From assembly GCA_944371445.1 (NCBI GenBank), contig CALVXR010000038.1, forward strand, positions 1-39,753: a stretch of 39,753 bases of DNA, in the 5' to 3' direction. Shown piece by piece: positions 16,070-24,710 of the stretch; the stretch's first letter is position 1, and the number at the start of each line of letters is the position of its first letter. The position numbers and the translations under genes are program-made. This stretch comes from an uncultured Bacilli bacterium. Its GTDB lineage: Bacteria; Bacillota_I; Bacilli_A; RF39; UBA660. The notes beneath the pieces were generated by a model, which made no database searches, was not told the origin of the DNA, and saw only the letters and a list, made by a program, of their open reading frames with translations.

Positions 16070-17353
16070 ATGCAAAACTGTTTATTCATTGGTGTTGATG
16101 TTGGATTAAGAGGCAACCAATTTTGTGTTATGAACTTTAATCAATATATTTATTTCAATCTTAAATTTTCAAATAATCCAGAAGGAAATGATTTGGTTAT
16201 TAATAAAATTAAAGACATTGAAGATAAATTCTTTTTTGAAAAAATTATTATTGTCATGGAATCTACTGGTATGTATTCTTTTCATCCCGCTTGTTATTTA
16301 TCTTCTAATGAATATTTAAATAACTTCAATACTGAAGTTTATCAAATAAATGCTTTTGAATTTGATAAATACAAGAAAAGTTTCCATGATCTAGAAAAAG
16401 AAGATGGTATTGATGCTTATGTTCTTGCCGATTTTGCCAGAGTTGGTAGAACTAGAAATTTATATCCTTTCAAAGGAGCTCAATACATTGCACTTCAACG
16501 TCTTACAAGACAAAGATATCATATTTGTAGAGAATTGATAAGAGAAAAAACATATATTTTAACAAATCTATATCTTTCTTTCTCTGGTTTAATCTCATCA
16601 AACAAGAACGATTTGCCTTTTTCTAATTTGTTTGGAGCTACTTCTTCTGCTTTTTTAGAAGAGTTTTCTTCTCCTGATCAAATTGCTGAATCTTCTATTG
16701 AAGAGCTTATAAACTTTATCTCTGAAAAAAGTAAAAATCATTGTACTAACATTGATAATAAAATTTCTTCATTAAATAAAGCTATTCGTTCTTCTTATAG
16801 ATTAGATCAAACTGCTTATGAACCTATTAATATGGCTATTGCTTGTTCTTTAAATACTATTAAATTTTATCAACAACAATTAAAGAACATAGATAAAGCC
16901 ATTACTACAACAGCTATTGGTCTTGATTCTAATACTTATAATATTTTACTTTCTATTCGTGGTATTGGAAAAGTTTATGCTGCTGGTATTATGGCTGAAA
17001 TTGGTAATATTGATAGATTTTCTCATAATTCCAAATTAGCAAAATATTCAGGCCTTTATTGGAAAAGAAATCAATCTGGAGAATATGATTCTCAAGATAA
17101 AAAATCTTCAAAAAAATCCAATAAATATTTAAGATATTATTTAGTTGAAGCAACTTCATCTTGTATTATACATAAATTTCCTTTTATTAAGGAATATTAT
17201 GATATTAAATATAACGAAGTTTCTAAACATCAACATAAACGCGCACTCGTTTTATCTGCTCGTAAACTTGAAAGATTGATTTTTGGATTGCTGCGAAAAA
17301 ATCAATATTACAAACCAATTGACTCAGTTCAAATAGCAAAGAACAATTCATAG
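16070..17353 (+). CDS. IS110-family transposase (DEDD recombinase)
   Basis: A protein of 427 residues from ATG 16070, which follows AAAGGTGG; the upstream GTGs lie in the ribosome site. The N-terminal RuvC-like DEDD domain shows Asp10 (FIGVDVG), Glu64 (VMESTG), and Asp112/Asp115 (KEDGIDAYVLADFAR). A coiled-coil region spans about 200-270. The C-terminal Transposase_20 domain (about 285-360) has LLSIRGIGKVYAAGIMAEIG, the SG motif of NQSGEYD and SNKYLRYYLVEA. In this family the Tnp domain supplies the catalytic serine, and the bridge RNA selects target and donor. The gene is full length with no lesions, so the element could be active. It is read on the plus strand, against the surrounding operon. 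Confidence 0.93.
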   Translation: MQNCLFIGVDVGLRGNQFCVMNFNQYIYFNLKFSNNPEGNDLVINKIKDIEDKFFFEKIIIVMESTGMYSFHPACYLSSNEYLNNFNTEVYQINAFEFDKYKKSFHDLEKEDGIDAYVLADFARVGRTRNLYPFKGAQYIALQRLTRQRYHICRELIREKTYILTNLYLSFSGLISSNKNDLPFSNLFGATSSAFLEEFSSPDQIAESSIEELINFISEKSKNHCTNIDNKISSLNKAIRSSYRLDQTAYEPINMAIACSLNTIKFYQQQLKNIDKAITTTAIGLDSNTYNILLSIRGIGKVYAAGIMAEIGNIDRFSHNSKLAKYSGLYWKRNQSGEYDSQDKKSSKKSNKYLRYYLVEATSSCIIHKFPFIKEYYDIKYNEVSKHQHKRALVLSARKLERLIFGLLRKNQYYKPIDSVQIAKNNS

Positions 17354-17406
17354 TTATCATAAATATGACTGTAGGACTTAAGTCCGAAAGGAATATTTAT
17401 GATAAC
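17353..17406 (+). repeat. Long perfect hairpin overlapping the IS110 transposase stop
   Basis: GTTATCATAAATAT (17353-17366) and ATATTTATGATAAC (17393-17406) are perfect 14-bp inverted repeats. The loop between them contains a second palindrome, GGACTTAAGTCC (17374-17385). No T run follows directly. Confidence 0.8.
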
Positions 17407-17414
17407 GAACATTT

Positions 17415-17440
17415 GTTTTAGTCGTGAACTAAAACCTTTT
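17415..17440 (+). terminator. Hairpin in the IS110 right end, probably a terminator
   Basis: GTTTTAGT/ACTAAAAC is an 8-bp stem with a CGTGA loop, followed by CTTTTT. It probably ends the transposase transcript. A further GGCAG/CTGCC pair encloses 17466-17492. Confidence 0.5.
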
Positions 17441-17531
17441 TGGCGTGGAATAATTTATTTGATAAGGCAGCAAACTATTCAAAATATCTGCCAATTTTTA
17501 AAAATTTACATATTGACTTTTACCAGATGTT

Positions 17532-18452
17532 CTATATTTTTATTTTTAAAATAAATTTTTTTATTTTTCTTATATTAGTATCTTCTAATAAATCATCTAT
17601 TACATTTTTTTCTTTTATTTTATTTTTATATTCTTTTTTATCATTACCTTTTAAAGTATTTAATGAATTAATAACAGCATTTGCCATAAAACTATAATAT
17701 ATTTTTTTTATTCTTGGTTTAATAGCTTTATCATTTTTTGTTTTTTCTTTAAGTAATACATAATAATCAAATATATCATTTGCTTTTTTTACTGTTTTTT
17801 TATAACTATCGTTTCTAGTTATACTATCTTTAGTTTGATAATAATTATACATATTTTCATCTAATAATTTTATATTTTTACTTTTTAAAATTATATAAGG
17901 AACTAAACCAAAGTCTTCATGATACATTCCACTTTTAAAAGAGAATTTATTATCTAAATAAAATTTTCTATTATATGCATAAAGTGGTGCCATTTCAAAA
18001 ACTACTTTTTGAAAAGCTAAAAGTTCAAATGCAATATTTCCACTACAAACTTTACCTTCAAAATGTGTATAAGTATTTACTTCTTTTTCATCTAAGATTG
18101 TCCTAAAACCAAATTTAATCAAATCTAAATTTTTTTCCATTACATTTTCAAGAGTACTAAGTAAATTTTTATCAACTGTATCATCTACATCTAAAAACAA
18201 AATATAATCCCCACTTGCTTTACTTACACCTAAGTTTCTAGCTTCACTAAGTCCTTTATTTTCTTCATGAAAAACTTTTATGTTTTTATATTTTTCACTA
18301 TATTCTTCTAATATTTCTAAACTATTATCACTACTTCCATCATCTATAGCTATTATTTCAAAATTTTTATATGTTTGTTCTAATACTGATTTAAAACATC
18401 TATCAATATATTTTTTTCCATTATAAACAGGTACTATAAAACTATATTTCAT
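17532..18452 (-). CDS. Family 2 glycosyltransferase
   Basis: A protein of 306 residues. It is a GT-A fold transferase with FIVPVYNGKKYIDRCFKSVLEQ, the nucleotide-binding IIAIDDGSSDNS, the metal-binding LFLDVDDTVD (DXD), and MYHEDFGLVPYIIL, which carries the ED motif of the acceptor site. The C-terminal tail is Lys-rich and helical. The gene is in the polysaccharide operon, 1 base from the GT4 gene upstream. Its TAG stop overlaps the right CT core of the IS110 element, so the coding sequence is intact despite the insertion. The sugar and acceptor cannot be read from the sequence. Confidence 0.9.
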   Translation of the reverse strand: MKYSFIVPVYNGKKYIDRCFKSVLEQTYKNFEIIAIDDGSSDNSLEILEEYSEKYKNIKVFHEENKGLSEARNLGVSKASGDYILFLDVDDTVDKNLLSTLENVMEKNLDLIKFGFRTILDEKEVNTYTHFEGKVCSGNIAFELLAFQKVVFEMAPLYAYNRKFYLDNKFSFKSGMYHEDFGLVPYIILKSKNIKLLDENMYNYYQTKDSITRNDSYKKTVKKANDIFDYYVLLKEKTKNDKAIKPRIKKIYYSFMANAVINSLNTLKGNDKKEYKNKIKEKNVIDDLLEDTNIRKIKKFILKIKI

Positions 18453-18453
18453 A

Positions 18454-19530
18454 TTATTTCCTTTCTAATAATTTTTTTGTTTGTTTAATTACATTATTAT
18501 AAAAGTCTTTATCATTAAAAACTTTTTTATTTTTAGATTTTATCGCTTCTATTATTTTATTATAAATATCTTCTTCATTTTTTTCACATAAGAAAACATA
18601 ATCTTCTAAATTAAATTTAGGTGAACTAACATTTATAGTTGTTACTACTTTTGTTTTTAATGTTAAAGCTTCTATAACAGTAACAGGAAATCCTTCATAA
18701 TTTGATGGAAGTACAAATACATCAGCTTTTTTTATGTAAGGATATGGATTACTTTTACTTCCTAACATAAAAATATTATCAAGCTTTTCTTTTTTTATGT
18801 AATTATCATATAAATTTTTATCTTCACCATCACCTATTATATATAAATTAATTTTTTCTTTATTTTCTTTAAATTTTTTCATTACTTTTAATAATCTAAG
18901 TAATGCTTTGGAATCTTCTTCTAATCTTCCTACAAAAACTAGATTTTTTCCTTCTTTAAAATTTTCTATTTTTTCTTTAGACTTTTCTTTTATTTCTTCA
19001 AAGGAATAAATATTATTAATAGTTTGTGATTTATCTTTTATATTAGGATATATTTCTATTAAATCTTTTCTTGATTCATTAGAAACAAAAACAATTTTAT
19101 CAAACTTTTCTATTTTTCTAGTATTAAAAAATTCTTTTACTTTATTTATATCTTCTTTATATACATATTTATAATTACTGTGAACAAAATAAATGCTTTC
19201 TTTACCTAAATATCTAGTTAAAATAGAAGATGGAATATCATATGTTGCATAACAAATAGATTTATCATATTTTTTATAATTCAATAATATATAAAAAATA
19301 AGGTGCAGACGATTCATAATTTTACGAATTAGTGCACACTTATTTTTAGATAACTTATATTCTTTTACTTTTATATTAGAGGGAACATCTTTTAAAAATA
19401 TTCCTTTTTTCTTTTGAAGAATTAATGTTACTTCATTTTTATTTAAATCTATATTTTTTAAAAGATTAATTAATGATTTTTCTATTCCCCCATAATCTAA
19501 AAAATAAGCTGTAATTAATATTTTTTGCAC
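18454..19530 (-). CDS. Family 4 (GT-B) glycosyltransferase
   Basis: A protein of 358 residues. The N-terminal domain begins with the typical LITAYFLDYGGIEKSLINLL (glycine-rich acceptor-side loop). The C-terminal Glycos_transf_1 domain has NLVFVGRLEEDSKALLRLL, NIFMLGSKSNPYPYIKKADVFVLPS and YEGFPVTVIEALTLKTKVV, the EX7E-like donor motif. It starts at GTG 19530, which overlaps the TAG stop of the TagH-like ATPase gene by one base. This indicates translational coupling. It probably extends the exported polymer or teichoic-acid-like chain in the cytoplasm. Confidence 0.9.
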   Translation of the reverse strand: MQKILITAYFLDYGGIEKSLINLLKNIDLNKNEVTLILQKKKGIFLKDVPSNIKVKEYKLSKNKCALIRKIMNRLHLIFYILLNYKKYDKSICYATYDIPSSILTRYLGKESIYFVHSNYKYVYKEDINKVKEFFNTRKIEKFDKIVFVSNESRKDLIEIYPNIKDKSQTINNIYSFEEIKEKSKEKIENFKEGKNLVFVGRLEEDSKALLRLLKVMKKFKENKEKINLYIIGDGEDKNLYDNYIKKEKLDNIFMLGSKSNPYPYIKKADVFVLPSNYEGFPVTVIEALTLKTKVVTTINVSSPKFNLEDYVFLCEKNEEDIYNKIIEAIKSKNKKVFNDKDFYNNVIKQTKKLLERK

Positions 19531-20354
19531 TATTTTTTTCCTTTTTTAGTAGTTTTTTTATTTTTATCTTGTTCTGCTTTTTCTTTTTTATGTTCTTCAT
19601 CTACTTGCTCTTGTGTTCTTCCCATTTGTTCAAAATAATATTTATCACACACTTCTTTTGTATCACCAATCATTTTGACATGTCCATGTTCAAGCCAAAC
19701 TACTCTATCACATAATTCTTCTATTGAAGCCATAGAATGTGATACATATAAAACTGTTGTTCCACCTTTTATCATTTCCATCATTTTTTGACGGCTTTTT
19801 TCTTGGAATTTAATATCACCTACTGATAATATCTCATCAACTATTAAGATTTCAGGGTTTACTATAGTAGAAATAGAAAATGCAAGTTTTGCAACCATAC
19901 CTGAAGAAAAGTTTTTAACTGGAGCATCTAAGAAATCTCTTAGTTCTGAAAACTCTACTATTTCTTCAAACTTGCTATCTAAGAATTGTTTAGAATAACC
20001 TAAAACAGCTCCATTTAAATATATATTTTCGCGTGCGGTAAGTTCAGGATCAAATCCTGCTCCAAGCTCAATCATCGGAGCAATTGATCCATTTACTGTA
20101 ACTTTTCCATTTGTTGGTTTCATAACCCCACTTACTACTTTTAAAAGAGTACTTTTTCCAGCACCATTACTTCCTATTAAACCAATAACTTCACCTTTAT
20201 TTACATGAAAAGATACATCTTTTAAAGCCCAAAAATATTCTTTTTTCTTACGTCTTTTTTTCTTATCAAACATTGATACAAAAAGCATTTTAAAAGAAAA
20301 GTTTTTTTCTATTCCCATATCAAATTTCATTGATACTTTATCTATATTTATCAT
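19530..20354 (-). CDS. Polysaccharide/teichoic acid ABC exporter ATPase (Wzt/TagH type)
   Basis: An ATPase of 274 residues energising export of a finished glycan. It begins INIDKVSMKFDMGIEKNFSFK and has the TagH-type insertion ahead of the core. Walker A is GSNGAGKST, the signature is FSSGMVAKLAFS, Walker B is ILIVDEILSVGD, and the switch His lies in LYVSHSM. The C-terminus is a short Lys/Glu-rich tail without a Wzt carbohydrate-binding domain. Substrate choice therefore probably lies with the permease. It is paired with the permease 9 bases upstream in the same operon. Confidence 0.92.
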   Translation of the reverse strand: MINIDKVSMKFDMGIEKNFSFKMLFVSMFDKKKRRKKKEYFWALKDVSFHVNKGEVIGLIGSNGAGKSTLLKVVSGVMKPTNGKVTVNGSIAPMIELGAGFDPELTARENIYLNGAVLGYSKQFLDSKFEEIVEFSELRDFLDAPVKNFSSGMVAKLAFSISTIVNPEILIVDEILSVGDIKFQEKSRQKMMEMIKGGTTVLYVSHSMASIEELCDRVVWLEHGHVKMIGDTKEVCDKYYFEQMGRTQEQVDEEHKKEKAEQDKNKKTTKKGKK

Positions 20355-20363
20355 GTTTACCTC

Positions 20364-21170
20364 CTATACATAGTATATAAATTGATCTTGTTTTTTCTTA
20401 AATGCAATTCCACCTACTAAAAGCATTGCAAAAGCGATTACTCCGCAAAGTGCTAAATTAGTAAGTCCTGGTGATCTATGAAATAAAATTATTTCTCTTG
20501 CACTATTTATAAAAATATATAATGGATTTAATTTAAATAATCCTCTATATGCTTCTGGTATAATTGTTAAATCATAGAATACTGGAGTTAAATAGTTCCA
20601 TAGTGTAAGTACTATTCCATATATATAGAACATATCTCTAAAGAATATTGAAATAGTAGAAAGTAAAAGTCCCATACCTATAGTAAATAAAATTAAACAA
20701 GCAAATATATATGGAAGAAGTAAATACCAGAATGTTATAACGCATTTAGTATCACCGCTACCTGTAATTAATATTATTACTAAAAGTGGTATTAATGTAA
20801 GAACAAAGTTAATTGCAACAAAAAGTGCTTTAGCTATTGGGAATATATATTTTGGAATATATACTTTTGTCATAAGTGGAAAGTTAGTTACAACTGAAGA
20901 CATTGATAAATTAGATGCTTCACTGAAATAATTCCACATTACAAGTCCAGTCATTAAATAAACTAAATAGTTTACACCTTCTACTTTAAACTTAAACATT
21001 TGTGAGAATACTAGTGCCATTACAGCCATCATAAGTACTGGATATAAAAGGCTCCATACAACTCCTAGTACACTTCTTTTGTATTTTACTTTAAAATCTC
21101 TCATTATTAATTGTTTCATTAAAAATGAATAATGTTTGAAATTGGCAATTATATTTTTAAGTGCTGTCAT
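20364..21170 (-). CDS. Polysaccharide/teichoic acid ABC exporter permease (Wzm/TagG type)
   Basis: An ABC-2 permease of 268 residues with six hydrophobic spans. It has the family start FLMKQLIMRDFKVKYKRSVLG followed by VVWSLLYPVLMMAVMALVF, and the conserved loop near the end, LTPVFYDLTIIPEAYRGLFKLNPLYIFI. It forms the membrane channel with the adjacent Wzt/TagH-like ATPase. The ribosome site AGGAGG lies 5-6 bases before the ATG. The position between two glycosyltransferase genes suggests synthesis in the cytoplasm and export through this channel. Confidence 0.93.
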   Translation of the reverse strand: MTALKNIIANFKHYSFLMKQLIMRDFKVKYKRSVLGVVWSLLYPVLMMAVMALVFSQMFKFKVEGVNYLVYLMTGLVMWNYFSEASNLSMSSVVTNFPLMTKVYIPKYIFPIAKALFVAINFVLTLIPLLVIILITGSGDTKCVITFWYLLLPYIFACLILFTIGMGLLLSTISIFFRDMFYIYGIVLTLWNYLTPVFYDLTIIPEAYRGLFKLNPLYIFINSAREIILFHRSPGLTNLALCGVIAFAMLLVGGIAFKKKQDQFIYYV

Positions 21171-21178
21171 ATTTCCTC

Positions 21179-22129
21179 CTACTTTTTAATTAAAAGACAA
21201 TATATATTAGTAAATATTTTATTGTTTTTAACTATTCTTTTTAAAATACTTTCTTCTTTATATAATTTATTGTCTTTCCATGATGGATAATTTTCATTTA
21301 AATATTTGTATCCATCTTCTATAAATTTTTTTCTAACATTTTTATCTATTTGATATTTTTGTCTAAGCATATATCTTGTTATTTGCATAATGTTTAAATA
21401 TTCAATTACTTCTTTATCTACTTTTTTCTTATTTGCATATTTATTCACTATATCCATAATGCTAAAAATATCATAAACTCTAGAATCCATTGTAGTTGTT
21501 TCACTACCTTCATGTATTCGATAATAATAATATGATTTTTTTATATGTCCTATCTTACTTGATTCTAATAAAGATTTACATACAAATGGCATATCTTCAT
21601 ATTTTAAACTCTCTTCAAATAAAATATTTTTATCTATAATCATACTTCTTAAAAAGATTTTATTACATGGACCATAATCGTCAAAAACAAGTAAATTAGG
21701 ATTTTCTTTTATATTTGAGATATCAAAATAAGGTGTTTCAAATAAATATTTTCTGCTAGAATTTATTTTATAATAGTTTCCAGTTACAAATGATAAATTG
21801 TTTTTTTTAGCATATTCATAATATCTTTGATACATTTTAGAATCAACATAATCATCTGCATCTACAAATCCTATATATTCTCCTTTTGCTTTTAAAATAC
21901 CTTTATTTCTAGTAGCACCTATCCCTAAATTCTTTTTATTCTCTATATAAATAATATTTTTATATTTCTTTTTATAATTTAATATTATTTCTTTACTTTT
22001 ATCAGTACTAGCATCATTTACAATAATTATCTCTATTTCTTTTAATGTTTGTTTTATCAAACTATTTAAACATTTTCTAAGTTCTTTACTTTTATTGTAA
22101 ACAGGTACTATAATACTAACTTTTATCAT
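21179..22129 (-). CDS. Family 2 glycosyltransferase
   Basis: A protein of 316 residues from ATG 22129, which follows AAGGAAAG. An in-frame ATG seven codons earlier lacks a ribosome site. Motifs are SIIVPVYNKSKELRKCLNSL, IIIVNDASTDKS, YIGFVDADDYVD (DXD) and LKYEDMPFVCKSLL (the ED acceptor motif). The helical tail ends in hydrophobic IFTNIYCLLIKK, which may touch the membrane. It is the first gene of the polysaccharide operon, 8 bases before the permease gene. It differs from the GT2 at 17532-18452 in the acceptor half, so it likely adds a different sugar. Confidence 0.9.
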   Translation of the reverse strand: MIKVSIIVPVYNKSKELRKCLNSLIKQTLKEIEIIIVNDASTDKSKEIILNYKKKYKNIIYIENKKNLGIGATRNKGILKAKGEYIGFVDADDYVDSKMYQRYYEYAKKNNLSFVTGNYYKINSSRKYLFETPYFDISNIKENPNLLVFDDYGPCNKIFLRSMIIDKNILFEESLKYEDMPFVCKSLLESSKIGHIKKSYYYYRIHEGSETTTMDSRVYDIFSIMDIVNKYANKKKVDKEVIEYLNIMQITRYMLRQKYQIDKNVRKKFIEDGYKYLNENYPSWKDNKLYKEESILKRIVKNNKIFTNIYCLLIKK

Positions 22130-22182
22130 ATTATCACTTTCCTTACCCATTATACATTATTTTTCCTAATATTACAAATACT

Positions 22183-23490
22183 CTAAAAAGGCATTTTAAA
22201 ATTTCCATTTTTAAATTTTTTCATCATTATTTTCATTTGTTCAAATTGTTTTAAAAGTCTGTTTACTTCTTCTACACTTCGAGCACTACCTTTAGCTATT
22301 CTTTGTTTTCTAGATGCTTTTAATATTTCAGGGTGTCTTCTTTCATATGGTGTCATTGATAATATTATTGCTTCTATATGAGCTATATCTTTTGGATCAA
22401 TTTTTACATTGTTAAGTCCCATCTTAGAAGCTCCTGGAATCATTTTAATTAAATTTTCAAGTGGTCCTAGTTTTTTTATTTGTTTAAATTGTACTAGGAA
22501 GTCTTCTAAATCAAATTTACCACTCTGCATTTTTTTAGCTGCTTTTTCTGCTTCATCTTTATCTATTACACTTTCAGCTTTTTCTATCATAGATAGTAAA
22601 TCTCCCATACCAAGTATTCTTGAGGCCATTCTATCTGGATGAAAAGCTTCTAAACCATCCATTTTTTCTGATACACCAATAAATTTTATAGGTACATTAG
22701 TTAAATGTCTAATTGAAAGAGCAGCACCACCTTTAGTATCACCATCTAATTTAGTTAAAATAGCTCCTGTAAGTGAAAGTCTTTCATTAAATCCTGTTAT
22801 TACATTAATAGCATCTTGTCCTGTCATACTGTCTATTACAAGTATTGTTTCATCTGGATTTACCTCTTTAGTAATATTTTCAAGTTCTTCCATTAATTTT
22901 TCATCTATATGAAGCCTACCAGCTGTATCTATAAGTACATAATCATATCCATTTTCTTTAGCATAGTTAATTGCATTTTTAGAAATAATAACTGGATCAT
23001 TATTTCCTTCTTCATATACTGGAATTGAAAGTTCCTTTCCAAGTTGTTTTAACTGATCTATAGCAGCAGGTCTATATACATCACATGCTACTAAAAGAGG
23101 TTTTTTCTTTTCTTTTTTTCTCAAATAATTAGCAAGTTTAGCATTGGTTGTTGTTTTACCACTACCTTGAAGTCCTACAAGCATAAGTACTGCTGGATTT
23201 CCTTTTGTATTAAGTGGTGCACTATCACCACCTAAAAGTTCTACAAGTTCATCTTTTACTATTTTTACAAAAACTTCACCTGGTTTTAAACTTTTAGCAA
23301 CTTCTTCACCAAGGGCTTTCTCTTTTACATTATTTATAAACTCTTTAACTACTTTATAGTTAACATCTGCTTCTAATAAAGCAAGTCTTATTTCTCTTGT
23401 TACTTCACTGATATTATCTTCAGTTAATTTCCCGTATCCTTTTATTTTATCAACAGCTCTTGTAAGTCTCTCTCCTAAATTTTCAAACAT
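22183..23490 (-). CDS. ffh: Signal recognition particle GTPase Ffh
   Basis: A protein of 435 residues, near the usual family length. The N domain is helical. The G domain has GLQGSGKTTTNAKLA (G1), DVYRPAAIDQLKQL, DTAGRLHID (G3) and TKLDGD (G4). The M domain (from about 300) contains GPLENLIKMIPG and the closing RQRIAKGSARSVEEVNRLLKQF with KMMKKF, which bind SRP RNA and signal peptides. It targets nascent membrane proteins together with FtsY. ylxM, often upstream in Firmicutes, is absent. The start at 23490 follows GAGGAGG. A TATAAT at 23525-23530 on the minus strand could be its -10. Confidence 0.97.
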   Translation of the reverse strand: MFENLGERLTRAVDKIKGYGKLTEDNISEVTREIRLALLEADVNYKVVKEFINNVKEKALGEEVAKSLKPGEVFVKIVKDELVELLGGDSAPLNTKGNPAVLMLVGLQGSGKTTTNAKLANYLRKKEKKKPLLVACDVYRPAAIDQLKQLGKELSIPVYEEGNNDPVIISKNAINYAKENGYDYVLIDTAGRLHIDEKLMEELENITKEVNPDETILVIDSMTGQDAINVITGFNERLSLTGAILTKLDGDTKGGAALSIRHLTNVPIKFIGVSEKMDGLEAFHPDRMASRILGMGDLLSMIEKAESVIDKDEAEKAAKKMQSGKFDLEDFLVQFKQIKKLGPLENLIKMIPGASKMGLNNVKIDPKDIAHIEAIILSMTPYERRHPEILKASRKQRIAKGSARSVEEVNRLLKQFEQMKIMMKKFKNGNFKMPF

Positions 23491-23588
23491 ATTGCCTCCT
23501 CATATTTATCATATTCGCCTATATATTATATAATAAAATGAAGTAAATTACCAGTTTTTTAAGGTAAATTTAGTAAATAAAAGAAAAA

Positions 23589-23607
23589 CAAAGCATATTT
23601 AGCTTTG
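23589..23607 (-). terminator. Terminator of the lipoprotein gene
   Basis: The minus strand has CAAAGC-TAAATAT-GCTTTG followed by TTTTTCTTTT. The stem includes the stop codon. Confidence 0.75.
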
Positions 23608-24642
23608 CTTATCTTGATTATTATCATTAATTATTGAATTTGTTATATCCTGATCCATATTATTTTCGTTTGCTTTTTCATTATTAGTTAAATTTGTTAT
23701 ATCTTGATTAATGTTACTATCATTCACTTTTTCATTAAAATTTTGAACATCTGTTATTTTTTTTAAAGATGTTTGAGTATTATATAAATCCATTATTCCT
23801 TGATTACCATTATTTTTTAATATTTCTTTATTTAAAGTATTAAAATCAGTTGGATTTTCTTCATCCTTATTTAAGTTACTATTTGATTTATCTTTTTTAT
23901 TTGAAATGATTGCTGCTAAAACAATTACAAAAACTATGATAATTCCTATTATAAGTGAAATAGTTAACATTGTGTTTTGAGGAAATTTAAATTCAAAAGT
24001 AATATTTTCTCCACTTAGTTTCATTAAATCCCATGTAAGCGTTTTTCCATCTTCTGATACGGATGTTGCATTACTACTTATAGCTTTATTTGGAAGAGTA
24101 ACTATAAGTTTCATATCAATTCCCATATTACTTGGTATAGTTGAACTATCATATTCGCCATTGGTATCAAATGGTAACACTGCTTTGTAAACATCTTTAT
24201 TTTTTATAAATAATTTAGAATCTGCTATCTCTGTTATATCACTTGCATCTAATTCATTTTCATTTTTAACAGTTATTTCATCAATACTAGCTATTTTACC
24301 CGTAAAAATATAACCTTTAAAACCATCTTTTTCATATTTTTCAGCTTTTAAATTACTTTCATTTGCTTCTTTAAATAAACTATCTTCTCCATCTTTTAAA
24401 CTTTTTTCTAAGAAGTCCCATCTTTCTTCATCTGTATATTCCTCTGTATTTTCGGTAAGACTATCTTCTTCTTTATCTGAAGTTATCATCATATCTATAA
24501 GTTCATCATCAAATGCTGATATAAAACTTAATTCTAAAGATTTGTTTTTATTAATTTTCATAGTAATTTCTTGTTTCATTGCACAACCACTAAGTAAAAT
24601 AACTGTAAACATAATAACCATTAACCAATTTAGTTTTTTCAT
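23599..24642 (-). CDS. LppM-like membrane-anchored lipoprotein
   Basis: A protein of 347 residues from ATG 24642, which follows AAAGGGAG. An earlier in-frame ATG gives seven extra residues. It has a lipoprotein signal peptide with lipobox LLSGC. An extracellular domain (about 22-230) resembles the LppM/DUF3153 type, with EITMKINKNKSLELSFISAF and a closing strand pair, GKTLTWDLMKLSGENITFEF. A transmembrane helix follows (about 235-257), then a cytoplasmic tail of about 90 residues rich in Asn and Asp. The tail repeats the pattern N(I/M)xQDITN twice. Double anchoring by lipid and helix is unusual but is seen in this family. The function is unknown. Confidence 0.65.
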   Translation of the reverse strand: MKKLNWLMVIMFTVILLSGCAMKQEITMKINKNKSLELSFISAFDDELIDMMITSDKEEDSLTENTEEYTDEERWDFLEKSLKDGEDSLFKEANESNLKAEKYEKDGFKGYIFTGKIASIDEITVKNENELDASDITEIADSKLFIKNKDVYKAVLPFDTNGEYDSSTIPSNMGIDMKLIVTLPNKAISSNATSVSEDGKTLTWDLMKLSGENITFEFKFPQNTMLTISLIIGIIIVFVIVLAAIISNKKDKSNSNLNKDEENPTDFNTLNKEILKNNGNQGIMDLYNTQTSLKKITDVQNFNEKVNDSNINQDITNLTNNEKANENNMDQDITNSIINDNNQDKQS

Positions 24643-24710
24643 AAAACACACTCCCTTTAACATTACTCTTCCTCTTATTATAAGGATATCATATTTTTAA
24701 AAGGTTGTCT

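Larger units (their letters stand above)
15692..17533 (+). mobile_element. IS110-family insertion sequence, with CT cores at both ends
   Basis: The element carries a DEDD transposase gene with a long 5' non-coding end (about 375 bases) and a shorter 3' end (about 175 bases). There are no terminal inverted repeats, as is usual for IS110. I place the left core CT at 15692-15693 or 15694-15695 (the sequence reads CTCT) and the right core CT at 17532-17533. Two facts support this. First, deleting the insert joins the glycosyltransferase stop TAG directly to (AG)AGGAGTTGTAGTTATG of the next gene, a normal operon junction like its neighbours. Second, joining the ends creates TTGACT (17513-17518), 17 or 19 bases, then TATAAT (15698-15703). 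The element lies opposite to the operon, so it should be polar on the downstream gene. Confidence 0.75.
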
